Assembly: GCA_963753105.1 (NCBI GenBank)
Contig: CAVWBD010000009.1
Location: 186,001-250,000, forward strand
Source of the DNA: SZUA-36 sp963753105
GTDB lineage: Bacteria; Pseudomonadota; Gammaproteobacteria; Xanthomonadales; SZUA-36
DNA length: 64,000 nucleotides
Reading direction: 5' to 3'
Below, piece after piece: positions 1-11,154 of this stretch (positions are counted from its first letter, which is position 1; each line of letters starts with the position of its first letter). The notes below the pieces were generated by a model. That model ran no database searches, was not told where the DNA came from, and saw only the letters and a program-made list of their open reading frames with translations. A program made the translations under genes and the position numbers.

Positions 1-1112
1 CAAGGTTGACCCCTTGCCGCTGACCGGTCTGTTTGATTCCGACTACACCCGTAACTTCAAGGCATTCCTCGAGCAGAAGGATCCAGACCAGCCATTTGCC
101 TTTGTATATGGCGCCAAGGAGCCGCACGGACCTTATGAGAAAGGTTCCGGGCTTCGGGCCGGGTTATACCACCGATGGTCTGGAGCTGACCCCCAATTAC
201 ACCGACACTTCCGAGAAATACAAGGAACGCATGCTGGACTATTTCATAGAGATCGAATGGTTTGACACCCACCTCGGACAGATCATCGAAATCCTGCGCG
301 AAACCGGCGAACTGGACAACACACTGGTACTGGTTACCGGGGACAACGGTTCACCGGTTCCTGGCGGCAAGAGTGAGCTGTATGATCTCGGCACCCACGT
401 ACCCTTGCTTGCCTTTTGGCCGGACAAAATAAAGCCCGGAAGGGTCGTCGACGATTTGGTCAGCCAGATCGATTTCGCCCCTACATTTCTCGAAGATGGC
501 AGGCATCGAAGTACCTGCTGCCAAATAACCGGCAAGAGCTTCCTCGACCTGCTGCTCGTGGGCATAGCGGGCGACTCGATCCGTCCAGGGAGTACGTACT
601 GGCGGCCCAGGAAAAAGGCGGCCACACGCGTGATGACCACCTCGGCTACCCGATGCGCTCCATACGCACGCAGGAATATCTGATACATCAGGAATTTCAA
701 ACCGGAACGCTGGCCACAGGGCAATCGCCCCGAGCCCGGGGAAGAGTCCGCCCAGCAGACCGATGGCGCGTACAACGGCCTGCTGAAGAGCTGTTCAAAA
801 TCACGGATGATCCGTATCTGCCTGGTCAACCTGGCCGGTGATGAGGCCTACGCCGATGTGCTTGCTGAACTCAGGGATAAGCTGGAGCAGGACTTGCGTG
901 CACAATCCGACCCGCGGATACTGGGCTACGGCGACATCTACGAAAGCTTTCCCGAGGCATATGCTCATTCAAGCCCGATCTGAAAGGCTTCAAGGAGCGC
1001 GGCGAGTACAACCCGGACTACCTGATGGAGATCCCACCGGAGATTTTTGTCAGTGAGTCTGTATTACCAGGCCCTGGAGAAGAAACAGGAACAACAGAAT
1101 ACTGACCACTAA
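1..1112 (+). CDS. Sulfatase, N-sulfoglucosamine sulfohydrolase-like, 5'-truncated and frameshifted
   Basis: C-terminal two thirds of a family S1 (formylglycine) sulfatase; the start and the Cys signature lie upstream of the window. Seen: EPHGPYEKG near the left edge, WFDTHLGQIIEILRETGELD followed by LVTGDNGSPVPGG around 250-370 (the conserved DNG metal-site region), then ITGKSFLDLL, REYVLAAQEK and GYPMRSIRTQEYL. The REYVLA and YPMRSIRT blocks are typical of the heparan N-sulfatase-like branch, so a sulfamidase or sulfatase acting on an exported glycan is likely; the exact substrate is unknown. Conserved pieces lie in all three frames with shifts near 160, 480, 690 and 980, so the reading frame as given is broken. 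The gene ends at a TAA near 1110, 14 bp before a DUF6807 gene on the same strand, suggesting cotranscription. Confidence 0.8.
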
Positions 1113-1126
1113 AGGAATACCCTGCA

Positions 1127-2080
1127 ATGAGTATGCGCATGAATACAGTCACCCTGACGGCCATTTGCCTGCTTAGTCTGTCAGGTCTCAGCAACGTGCT
1201 GGCAGATGTGGAAACGGCGGTTGGGGATAAATCAATAGATGTCAGTGTTTCAGGCAAGCCGGTTATGACCTACCACACCGGTACGGTGATGCCGCCGGAA
1301 GGCATGGAAAAGGGTTACGCCCGCAGCGGATTTATCCACCCGATTTATTCCCCCTCGGGAAAAGTCCTCACAGATGACTTCCCCGTTGGGCATGCACACC
1401 AGCATGCCCTGTTTTCAGCCTGGACACGGGCGACGTTCAAACACGAGGTGGTCGATTTCTGGAACCAGCAAGGCGGCACTGGTAGCGCCAGGCACGTTGA
1501 GGCACGTGCACAGACGAGCTCCGGTTTACGAAGCGGATTTGCTGCAATTCAGTCACAAAGGGGGCCCGGCGATCAAAGGAACACTGGGCGGTAAAAGTCC
1601 AGGACAGCAGCGATCCGTTCATCATCGATGTGGTGATCGAGCAAGAATGCGCTACCGATGAAGAAGTCTATCTCCACCCTTATCACTATGGAGGTTTTGG
1701 CTTGCGCGGGAGTTCACACTGGAACCGAGGAAGATAAAGACACATTTCGAGAGGGCAATGAAGTCCTGACCTCGGAGGGCATATCGGACATCATGGAAAG
1801 CAACCACACCCGGCCCCGGTGGGTGGCCGTCCACGGACCAATCGACGGCACGGAATCAGGCCTGGTCATCATGAATCACCCGGCCAGTTTCAGACATCCT
1901 CAACCTGTCCGGGTGCACCCGAAAATGCCTTACTTCGTATACAGCCCGGTTGTGGAAGGTTCATTCATCCTCAGACCGGGAATGACTTACAAGGCGGGTT
2001 ACCGCATCGTGACATTCGACGGAGCACCCAACGCGGAGCGCATCGAAGAATGGTACGAGGATTACGCCGGGGCTCATTGA
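1127..2080 (+). CDS. DUF6807 (PmoA-like) family exported protein, frameshifted
   Basis: Starts with a Sec signal peptide (MNTVTLTAICLLSLSGLSNV then LADVE). The body shows the family hallmarks: SGKPVMTYHTGTVMPPEG, RSGFIHPIYSPSGKVLTDDF, and GHAHQHALFSAWTRATF, followed after frame changes by WVAVHGPIDGTESGLVIMNHP and MPYFVYSPVVEGSF. DUF6807 proteins (once called PmoA-like) are common in glycan-utilisation loci of environmental bacteria and have no established reaction; the old methane-oxygenase name should not be taken as function. The protein would be about 318 residues, a normal length. Frameshifts occur near 1490 and 1640. It lies between a sulfatase and a GH71/99-like hydrolase on the same strand, with gaps of 14 and 19 bp, consistent with one operon. 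Confidence 0.72.
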
Positions 2081-2099
2081 GCCTTCCTGGCAATTAAGA

Positions 2100-3407
2100 A
2101 TGAATATTTTGAACCACACCCTGGCCCTTATTCTCTTCAGTTTCTGTTTCTGCAGACAGGGCTGGCGGAACAGAGGGAAGATGTTCTCAAGCCGTACTAC
2201 GGGACCTTCTGTCCGTGGTGCTGATCCAGCTTCTCTGACCGGGAAGGTGATGACCGGTTACCAGGGGTGGTTCAACTGCAAGGGCGACGGGGCCGGGCTT
2301 GGCTGGACACACTGGGCTACTGACCGGGGACGGGACAAACCCTTTGCACCAGGCAATGTCACGGTGGATCTTTGGCCCGATGTGTCCGAGTACGATGAGG
2401 ATGAGCTCTGCACGACCGGATTCAGCTTTGATGACGGAATGCCTGCCAGGGTTTTCAGTTCTCACAACCGGAAAACAGTGCTTCGGCATTTCAAATGGAT
2501 GGCTGACTACGGAATTGATGGGGCTTTTGTCCAGCGTTTCACACACAGCCTCGATAACAAAACCATGCGCTACCACAAGGACAAGGTCTTGTCGTCCGCC
2601 CGCGAGGGCGCAAATCGCTTTGGGCGGACCTATGCCGTTATGTATGATCTGACCCGCACCGAGGATCACAAGATCATCGAGGTCTTTGATGACTGGCAGA
2701 TGCTGGTCGAGAAAATGCACATCACCAAGGACCCCGCCTACCAGCATCACAATGGAAAGCCTCTGGTGGCGATCTGGGGAGTTGGCTTCAATAATCAAAT
2801 CAAGGTCAGGCCCAGCTTCGAGGAGTCCGCGCGGCTTATCAGGAAGTTCAAGCAGAAAGGCTACAGCGTGATGCTTGGAATTCCGACCGGGTGGCGCCGG
2901 CAGGACAGGGACGCCCTCGATGATCCAGGTCTGCACGAAGTATTACTGCTGGCCGATGTGCTGAGCCCATGGACGGTCGGACGTTTCAGGGATCTTGCTG
3001 GTGTCGAAAACCATGCCAGGAATTACTGGGGGCCTGACATTGCTTGGGCCCGGGACAATGGAATCGATTATATGCCCGTCATTTTCCCCGGTTTCAGCCG
3101 GCACAACATGAAGGGCGATGCGCTCGGAGCGATCCCCCGGCTGAAAGGGCAGTTCCTATGGTCCCAGGTCGTGGCCAATGTCAATGCGGGCGCGGACATG
3201 CTCTATCTCGCCATGTTTGACGAGGTGGACGAGGGCACGGCGATCTTCAAAATCACTAATGATCCGCCCACTTCTGATGAAGCTTCTTTCCTGACCCTGG
3301 AAGGGCTTACAGGCGATTTTTACCTGCGCATGGCCGGGGAGGCCGGCAAGCTGTTACGAAAAGAGGCGACCGTTCAGGAGAGCAACAATACTCTGTTCAA
3401 TCCCTGA
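2100..3407 (+). CDS. GH71/GH99-like glycoside hydrolase
   Basis: About 435 residues. After the N-terminus the protein reads SLTGKVMTGYQGWFNC, DLWPDVSEYDEDELCTTGF, HFKWMADYGIDGAFVQRF, GKPLVAIWGVGF and LSPWTVGRF, which is the pattern of the (beta/alpha)8 proteins annotated as glycoside hydrolase family 71/99-like. GH99 members are endo-alpha-mannosidases and GH71 members alpha-1,3-glucanases; which applies here is not decided by the sequence, but the two GH92 genes in the window favour a mannan role. The N-terminus has two compensating frameshifts: in another frame between about 2135 and 2210 it reads LQFLFLQTGLAEQREDVLKP, a better signal-peptide end and linker. It ends 17 bp from the convergent sulfatase, with no clear terminator between them. 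Confidence 0.7.
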   Translation: MNILNHTLALILFSFCFCRQGWRNRGKMFSSRTTGPSVRGADPASLTGKVMTGYQGWFNCKGDGAGLGWTHWATDRGRDKPFAPGNVTVDLWPDVSEYDEDELCTTGFSFDDGMPARVFSSHNRKTVLRHFKWMADYGIDGAFVQRFTHSLDNKTMRYHKDKVLSSAREGANRFGRTYAVMYDLTRTEDHKIIEVFDDWQMLVEKMHITKDPAYQHHNGKPLVAIWGVGFNNQIKVRPSFEESARLIRKFKQKGYSVMLGIPTGWRRQDRDALDDPGLHEVLLLADVLSPWTVGRFRDLAGVENHARNYWGPDIAWARDNGIDYMPVIFPGFSRHNMKGDALGAIPRLKGQFLWSQVVANVNAGADMLYLAMFDEVDEGTAIFKITNDPPTSDEASFLTLEGLTGDFYLRMAGEAGKLLRKEATVQESNNTLFNP

Positions 3408-3424
3408 CCATCCCGTGAACGGAT

Positions 3425-4874
3425 TCAAGGGCGGCTTCGACCCGCTTCCACAATACGCTGCAACTCATCTTTCAACTGCTCCACGAGCCCCGGTTCTTCC
3501 AGAAACACATTCCTGGATTCAGACGGGTCCTCAACCAGGTGATATAGCTGGGCAGTGGGGCCACCGGGCACAGGCTTGAGCATTTTGGGATCCAGGTACT
3601 TGTCCGAAAAGCCGCCCGAGCCCAGCCGGTCGATATATTTCCAGCCATCCTTCTGAATGGCGAACGCCCCCTTGGCTGAAACCGTGACAAGCGGTCCACG
3701 GATGGGTGCGAACCCGGCCCGCTCGCCCTTGAAGGCGGGCAGGATGTTGAAGCTGTCGGGGCCGGCATCCTCGGGAAGGTCCACACCAATGATGGCCGAA
3801 AACGTGGCCAGCACGTCGGTGAAGCTGATCAGTTGCCCGCTCGTTGTGTCCGGGGCCACGACACCGGGCCAGCGCACGATAAAAGGCATACGATGGCCGG
3901 CTTCCCAGGCATCACCTTTCATTCCGCGCAAGCCGCCGGACGAATCATGATCGTACTTCTGAACGTCTTGGTCATACCAGACTGGGCCATTATCCGAGCT
4001 GAAGATAACCAGCGTGTTTTCACGCATCCCTGCCCTGTCAACTGCCGCCAGGACCTTGCCGATCATGGCATCGACCATCATCATGAAATCACCATATATG
4101 CCGGCCCCGCTCTTGCCCCTGAATTCGCCGGATGGCAGCCAGGGTGTATGTGGAGCTGGATAGGCAAGGTACAGCATCAGGGGTTTGTCCGAACCGTTGG
4201 CGTGATGGTCGTCAATGACCTTTATAGCCTCGTCGGTGAAACGCGGCAGAACTTCCTCGAGTTTGAGGTTGGGCGCAATGCCCCCCTCCCTCCAGAAAGC
4301 GCCCTGGATGGGAGACCAACCCTCGGTGGCATTGGCCGCGATGTGTCCGCTGGGCGGCATCACGGCCCGGTCGCCACGAATGTAGAAGTACGGCGGGATA
4401 TCCGTTGACGCCCGGATTCCAAAAAATGAATCGAACCCACGATCTACGGGACCGCCGCTCAAGGTCTGGTCGTAGCCGTTCTCGTGGAAACCAAGGTGCC
4501 ATTTACCTACCATGGCCGTTCTGTAGCCATTGGACTGCAACAGGCTGGCGATGGTGGTCTGACCCTCTTCGATCGAGAGGCTGTGTGCGCCAGGTGCTGT
4601 AATCGGTACGAAATGGATACTCCCCGGTCAGGAGGCCGTATCTCGAGGGATGACACAAGGCAGCGACCGCATGAGCGTTAGTGAAACGCACGCCTTCCCT
4701 GGCCAGTGTGTCGATGCTCGGTGTTGGAATTTTTGAATTCGCATTGTAGACGCCCGCATCCCCATATCCCATGTCATCCACGAGGATGAGCAAAATGTTC
4801 GGGTTTTGTGCCATGCTGGCGGAAGCCCAACCATGGACCACCATCAACAAGACTAGCGTGCGTAGAAATTTCAT
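3425..4874 (-). CDS. Arylsulfatase A-like sulfatase, exported, one frameshift
   Basis: About 483 residues. Start chosen at 4874 because it opens a signal peptide (MKFLRTLVLLMVVHGWASAS) directly followed by NPNILLILVDDMGYGD, the first metal-binding block of family S1 sulfatases. The formylglycine signature is CHPSR in LCHPSRYGLLTGEYPF, followed by MVGKWHLGFHENG, PLMLYLAYPAPHTPW and FSSDNGPVWYDQ. Frames change near 4605; both sides are well conserved. A formylglycine-generating enzyme is required for activity and is not in the window. It is divergent from GH115 copy 1, with starts 73 bp apart, so the two probably share a promoter region. Expected role: removal of sulfate esters from an algal-type glycan in the periplasm. 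Confidence 0.85.
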
Positions 4875-4947
4875 CGGTAAAGTAATAGTAACGTATGCTT
4901 CAGCTAGTATGGGCACATCAGAGTCACTAATTATCAGGAGTGTTTCT

Positions 4948-7132
4948 ATGTCAAATACCAAGACACTTACATTAATTTCCACCTTAATGCTGTTTGCTGT
5001 CACCTTGCTCACGGCACTTCCGGTAAACGCAAACCCATCGGAAGAAACGCCAATACTGCTGCAAAAAAATAACGTAACGCTCGTTTTCTCGGATAAGGAG
5101 CCCGGCCCGCTGAAGATTGCGCTTAAAGCCTTCATGAAAGACTTTGAAAGTGTAATGGGTGCTGAGCCTGCCGTTGTAAATGAAATGGGCTCTGACAAGT
5201 CACAGGTCGAGATAGTCATCATCAACCGTGCTTCCGGGGCGCTTGCGGTGCCAAGCGGAAAAGCCAGGGAGCTTGACGGGTTTGAATCTCACCGGGTATA
5301 TGCCGACAAGGAAAACAACAGGATATACGTCGAAGGAAACGATTTGCGCGGCACCATTTATGCGATTTATACATTCTCCGAAAAAATTCTCGGTGTGCCC
5401 CCATTGAAATACTGGAGCTCATGGGTTCCGGTTATAAAAGAAGAAATACCGGTTGCGCACGATTACGATTTGTTTTTCCAGTCGCCCCAAGTCAGGTACC
5501 GCAGCATCCTGCCTGGCGACCAGGATTTTTTCTATCCCTGGAAAAGGGGGTCAGAGGAAAATGAGAATATCTGGCTCGAAACAACCCTTCGCTTGAAGCT
5601 CAACACGGTAGAAACATATTCCACTATCCTGCCGGATTATAAATTGACTGATTACGCGTATCAGATCGACAGGTATGGCCTGGTGATAACCGCGCATCAT
5701 ACAAGTGGGTTAAATACCTCGTTTGGTTCATGGGAAACCTACTGGAGAGAGGTTCGTAACATGGAGCCTCCGAAACTACTTCTTTCAAACGAAAAAGAGA
5801 TCAGGGAGTTTTTCAGGTACAACGCTGAAACGGTTCATAAAAATGGAATCGAAAACCTCTGGACGGTCGCATTCAGGGGCAGAGGGGACCAGCCCTACTG
5901 GGTCATTTTCGAGGATGCTCCTGAAGACGAAAAAGCACGCAGTGAAGTCATGAACAGGATGTTGCAGATTCAGTATGACTTGATAAAAGAGGTTACCGGG
6001 GATGACAAGCCGTATGTGCGCGTGACCTTTTACGATGAGATCGCAACCCTGCTGGCCAAGGGGTATGTAAAACCGCCCGAAGGTGAAAACATGATCTGGA
6101 CGTTTGTCGCAGCCCGGCGTGACCCGTATCCATACGCTGACCTGGTGAATTTCAACCCGGCTACGCCTGTAAAAATGGGCTACTACATGAATTTCGGGTT
6201 TGCATCAACGGGTGCGCATGTCGCTCCGGCTGAGGGCCCGTGGAAAATGGAATTTAACTACCGGTACATCAATAGCAAGTCCCCGCTATTTTTCTCGGTG
6301 GTGAACGTTGGAAACATAAGAGAGTTTGTAATGGAACTTTCGGCCAATGCGAAAATGTTGTGGGATTACGATAGTTACGACTCCGATGAATTTTTGCTGG
6401 AATATTGCACGCAATACTTTGGGGCCGAACATGCAGCTGAAGCAGCACAGCTTTACAAGGCATTTTACAATTCTTACTGGCAAGCCAAGGAACCAGAGCT
6501 TGAAGGAATGGAACGCCAGTTTGTGTTCCAGGACTTGCGCTATGCCAGGGCCTTTGACCACATCTTCGAGGCGTTCTATTTTTCCGAAAATCAGATAAAC
6601 ATGAACCCATTGTACAAGATTGGGTACGAACATGTTCCCGGCAGGACTTACCGGATTGATTTTGCGCATAACAACAGCGACAACCAGGTAGATGCATTAC
6701 TGCACGGGATGAAATTGACCATACCAAAGTTTGAGTCGGTCGCAGAGCGCTGTTCTGACCTGAAGCCTGAACTGGATGAGGATAAGCAAACGTTCTTTAA
6801 CGACAACCTGTGCGTATACAGTTATTACATGGCCCATTTAAGTAAGGCGCTTTACCATTATGTCTATGCCTACAAGCATCAAAGAGATGACGATGCGCTG
6901 ATGGACAATCTTGAGTCTGGCTTATGCTGAAGTTGTAAAGGCAAGACAATACCTGGGTGAAGCCGAGCATGGCATCTTTTCAACCTGGTATAGCAATGCA
7001 GATCCTCTGGAAAGAACCTTTCAGCTCGATTATCTATTAACCAAAATTACCCTGTTAAAACGAAAGATCGATGGCAGGATGTACAACTTTCTCCGCAAAC
7101 CTAAACTCACGGTTCCACTTGAAATTAATTAG
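4948..7132 (+). CDS. GH115 family glycoside hydrolase (alpha-glucuronidase family), copy 1
   Basis: Start at 4948 rests on an AGGAG at 4936-4940 and a signal peptide (MSNTKTLTLISTLMLFAVTL to the VNANP cleavage region). Family GH115 is recognised from NDLRGTIYAIYTFSEKILGV, WLETTLRLKLNTVETYS, RYGLVITAHHTSGLNTSFGSW, FAAR-type block TFVAARRDPYPYADLV and the WDYDSYDSDEFLLEYCTQYF block. Known GH115 enzymes remove (4-O-methyl)glucuronic acid side chains. About 728 residues, shorter than many characterised members, which usually carry an additional C-terminal domain. One frameshift near 6915 precedes the last 70 residues (LAYAEVVKARQYLGEAEHGI). Base composition is visibly more AT-rich than in the neighbours. 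It is one of three GH115 genes here; by eye 52 of 72 residues of one block match copy 3 (63278). Confidence 0.85.
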
Positions 7133-7235
7133 GGGATATTTGGGCAGCGAGTGTTTTTATCTAGATTAATGGACTCTGATGGTAAGTTTTCTTTCATAAA
7201 CCTGGAGGCATGGTGTCGTACCGTGGGCAAAAACA

Positions 7236-8403
7236 ATGAAAAGACGAGAATTTATCGGTTCAGCAGCCGCAACTGCGGCACTTGCAGCAGCACCGGGAAT
7301 CATTTCGGCCAAGACCGGTCAGATCGACGGCAAAGTTCTGCGCACCGGGCATATTGGCACCGGCCGGCAAGGACAAAAACTACTACGCCTGGCACATGAA
7401 CTACCCGGCTACGAAGTTGGCGCCGTATGCGACAACCTGCCGTTCCGGCTGGACGAGGCGCAGGGAGATCGTCGGCGACAGACCACACGCGGTCGATGAC
7501 TACCGTCGTGTTCTGGATGATCCGGACATCGACGCCGTTTTCATTGCCACGCCACTCTATTTTCACGCCAAGCCGCTGCTGGAGGCACTGGATGCAGGCA
7601 AGCACGTGTACTGCGAAAAAGTCCTGGTCAAAGGCCACGATGAAATCGAACTGGTTCGCCCCGTTTTGAAAAACACCAACAGAGTCGTCCAGGCCGGCTA
7701 CCAGCATCGCTACTCGAAACTCCTTCGCCGCATAGCAGGAATCATCGAGTCGGGTAAGATTGGTGCGATCAGCAGGGTCGAGTGCCAGTTCAACCGTAAT
7801 GGCGACTGGCGTCGCCGTGTCCCCTCTCCGGAATACGAGCGGGCCGTGAACTGGCGCATGTACCGTGAATACTCCAGCGGTCTTACCGCGGAACTCAGTT
7901 CGCACCAGATGGATATCATGCAGTGGATACTGGACAGCCCTGTGCACCGCGTCATGGGCTCGGGTGGTATCGATTACTGGAAGGACGGCCGCACCACCTA
8001 CGACAACACCAACTTACTCGTCACCCACGAGAACAACGTCGATGTTGCATACACCTGCCTGACCACAAACGCCTATGGTGGCTTCCGGATCACATTCCTG
8101 GGCACCAAGGGCACGGTCATCGCATCGCTGGACGAAGCGTGGATAACCGCCGATGAGATGGAAGACGAAGCCATGGAGGGTGTGGATGCCGTCACGGGTG
8201 CGACCATGTCCCTGGCAGGCGCCCATGGACGGAAAATCGATGTCGGGGAATTTAACGCTTATCGCGATGCCGTGATCGCGTTTCGCGAATCGGTGCTGAC
8301 CAACACCGAGCCGGTGGCCAGCACTGCGAAAGCGCTGCAATCTGCGAGAACGGTTCAGCTTGCCCTGGACGCGATGGATACTGGTACGGTCCAGACCTTC
8401 TAA
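7236..8403 (+). CDS. Tat-exported Gfo/Idh/MocA oxidoreductase (GH109-like), frameshifted
   Basis: About 389 residues. The N-terminus MKRREFIGSAAATAALAAAP is a twin-arginine signal peptide. It is followed by a Rossmann fold start (TGHIGTGRQGQ), DDPDIDAVFIATPLYFHAKP and the family motif in HVYCEKVLVKG, where the usual EKP is EKV. The second half has MYREYSSGLTAELSSHQMDI, the catalytic-domain region with the conserved His. Members of this superfamily bind NAD(P) tightly and include glucose-fructose oxidoreductase and GH109 glycosidases that act through a 3-keto intermediate. One frameshift near 7465. It sits 21 bp before GH92 copy 1, so the two are probably cotranscribed. Substrate unknown. Confidence 0.82.
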
Positions 8404-8424
8404 ATAAGAGTAATCAAACAATCC

Positions 8425-11045
8425 ATGAAGAGACTATTCCGGAAAAAATCTGTCATCGCGCTCGTATTTTTGGCGGTTACGGCCATCACTGGTATCGCTG
8501 ATGCCAAGCTTGGCTACGACTACGTGGACATGAGGATCGGTACCGGCGACGAGGGCCATACCATCATCAGCGCTGCCCGTCCCTTCGGCCTCGTGAAACC
8601 GGGCCCCGACACGGAAAAACGACGCAATTTCCTGGCCTCGAATATCATCAAAGGATTCAGCCAACTCCATATCAGCGGCACGGGGGGCAATGCCCAGTCT
8701 GCCACGGTGGGGGTCATGCCGACCACCGGTCCGCTTGAAGTGGATCCCCGTCAGTACCAGTCGCGCTTCAATCCCGACGATGTAGTCGCAAATCTGGATG
8801 CGATCAGCTTCTACCTGGAAGACTACGATGTGACGACGGAGATCGCCGCCACAGACCGGGTCGGCTTTTACCGGGTGACGTTTCCAAAGGGCAAGGAATC
8901 AAGGGTGCTCATAGATGTGAGCCATGCCTACAACAAGTTCAGGGGCGGAGAAATCAGCATTGTCGACGAAACGACCCTGGAAGGCACCGGCAAGTACCGC
9001 GGATATCACGGCTCCCAGTTTGATATCGCTTTTTATATCGAATTCAGCCGCCCCTTCCAAAGTTCCGGCACCTGGCAAGACAAGACGCCGATGGACGGCA
9101 AAACCAAGGCCTCGGTGGAAGGCGACCTGGGATTGGGCGCCTATCTGAACTTTGGCGACAACGTCGCCGCACCCGTGCTGATGAAAATTTCGATTTCCTA
9201 TGTCGATATTGCCGGCGCCAGGAACAACATGGCCGCCGAGCTCGACCACTGGGACTTCGAAAAGGTCAAGGCAGAGTCCAGGGAAGCGTGGACACAGATG
9301 CTGTCGAAGATTCAAGTGGAAGGCGGGGCCGAGGAACAGAAAACCGCATTTCTATACCGGTCTCTACCACACGATGCTGTCGCCATCCACGCTTTCGGAT
9401 GTGGACGGACGCTACGAGGGCTTTGACGGCAATGTGCATGTCGCCGAAGACTTCACCTACTACGGTGAATTTTCGCTTTGGGATACCTACCGCACCGTGC
9501 ACCCGCTCTACACCATCGTTTTGCCCCAACGCCAGAACGACATGGTGAAGTCACTGCTCAAAATTGCCGAACACGGTGGCTGGCTGCCCAAGTGGGCCTG
9601 GTCGGAAGGCTATACCGGGGGCATGCTGGGCGACCACGCGGTATCCGTCATCGTGGACAGTTACATGAAGGGAATCCGCGATTACGATGTCGACGCTGCA
9701 TACGCGGCGATCCGCAAGAATGGCCTGGAGAAGGTCGATGGGCTACCGTGGGGCAGACGAGGCCTGCACGAATACATGGCGCTTGGCTACGCCCCGGAGG
9801 ACGCGGACCTGCAGGACTCCCTGGTGGCGGATTTGCTCGAGTACTCCCCGGGCGGCCATCCCGCCCGCGACACCTATCCAAAAATTTCGAGTTCTGTCTC
9901 CGCGACGCTCGAATTCGCTTATGACGATTTCTGCGTGGCCCTTCTGGCCAACGCTCTCGGCAAGGAAGAAGACACTGAGTACTTCAAGCAGCGCGCCTAC
10001 AGCTACAGGAACGTTTACGACGCCGATGTGGGCTTCATGCGCCCCCGGAATTCGGATGGCTCCTGGGCCCTGGTTCCATTCGTGCCGACGATTACAGGCG
10101 AGCACAGCCAGTTCTATGTTGAGGGCAACGCCTGGACCTATTCCTGGCTGGTGCCGCACGACCCGCAGGGTCTCATTAACCTGATGGGTGGCCGCGAATC
10201 TTACATCGCAAAGCTGGACGAAGCCTTCGAAGGCTATGAAAACAAGCTCTCCTATTACGACCACAGCAACGAACCGAGCATGCACTATCCGTACATGTAT
10301 CTGTTCGCTCAAGAGCCGTGGAAAACACAGCAAATTGTGCGCACCGTGATGGAAACGACTTATGGAGCTGACCACGAGGAGGGCCTGCCGGGTGACGAGG
10401 ACGTGGGCACCCTGTCTGCCTGGTACATTTTCAGTTCGATGGGTTTCTACCCGCTGAACCCGGGACTGCCGGAATATGTCATTGGCAGCCCGCTGTTTGA
10501 TCGGGTGGAAGTCGAACTGGACCAGAATTTCTATACCCAGGATAAATTGGTGATAACCGCCGGCAACAATAAGGCAGGGAACGATTTCATCCAGTCAGCA
10601 AAAATCAACGGTAGTGCCCTGGAGCGCACCTGGGTAAGCCACGACGAGTTGGTCAATGGTGGCCGGTTGCACTTCGAGATGGGCTCTGAGCCCAACTACG
10701 AATGGGGTAGCGGCCCTGAAGATGTGCCCTCGTCGATGACCCGGGGCGAAGCCGAAATTCGTTTACTCGGAGCTAACCGCTCCCGAGCAGGCTGATCCGG
10801 GCGAGTACGTCACCGTCACCGTGCGAGTGACCAACAAGGGCGCACTCGGAACGGCCCACACCCGGCTCTGGCGCCACGAGAGAAGTCGTCATTACCTGCG
10901 CGGACACCTGGTAGGTGAAGACAAACGCGTTCTCGACCCGGGTGAGTCAGCCGTGCTCGAGTTTTCTGTCCCGCTCTACATGTACAGCTGGCATCGTTTC
11001 GAAGTGGGCACCGAGACCGCAACCACGATCGTGAAGCGAAAGTAG
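8425..11045 (+). CDS. GH92 family alpha-mannosidase, copy 1, with C-terminal beta-sandwich extension
   Basis: About 873 residues. A signal peptide (FRKKSVIALVFLAVTAITGI) is followed by YVDMRIGTGDEGHTIISAARPFG, the GH92 N-terminal domain start. The catalytic domain has GLYHTMLSPSTLSDVDGRY, EFSLWDTYRTVHPL, GWLPKWAWSEGYTGGMLGDH and GLPGDEDVGTLSAWYIFSSM, the block that carries the family's acidic catalytic residues. GH92 enzymes are calcium-dependent exo-alpha-mannosidases. After the usual family end, a further stretch of about 90 residues (EYVTVTVRVTNKGALGTAHT onward) looks like a CARDB-type beta-sandwich. Frameshifts near 9353 and 10790. GH92 copy 2 (19640-21911) lacks this extension. Confidence 0.86.
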
Positions 11046-11154
11046 TACCGTCGATAGAATTCTGGCGGTAATTGCCACAGATTCACCCGCACTGACTCGC
11101 CAGGAAATGTCGAAATCAGCGGAGCCAAATATCCGTCAGTCAAGGAACAAGGAG

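Noticed and set aside
1127..2080. Methane or ammonia monooxygenase subunit (PmoA) name for the DUF6807 protein
   Set aside because: The name is historical; the protein is an exported soluble protein in a glycan locus and shows no membrane or copper-site features of methane monooxygenase.
11070..11090. Possible seventh operator (TGGCGGTAATTGCC) before the lactonase gene
   Set aside because: It lacks the ACCGGT core and symmetry of the six sites; too dissimilar to count.
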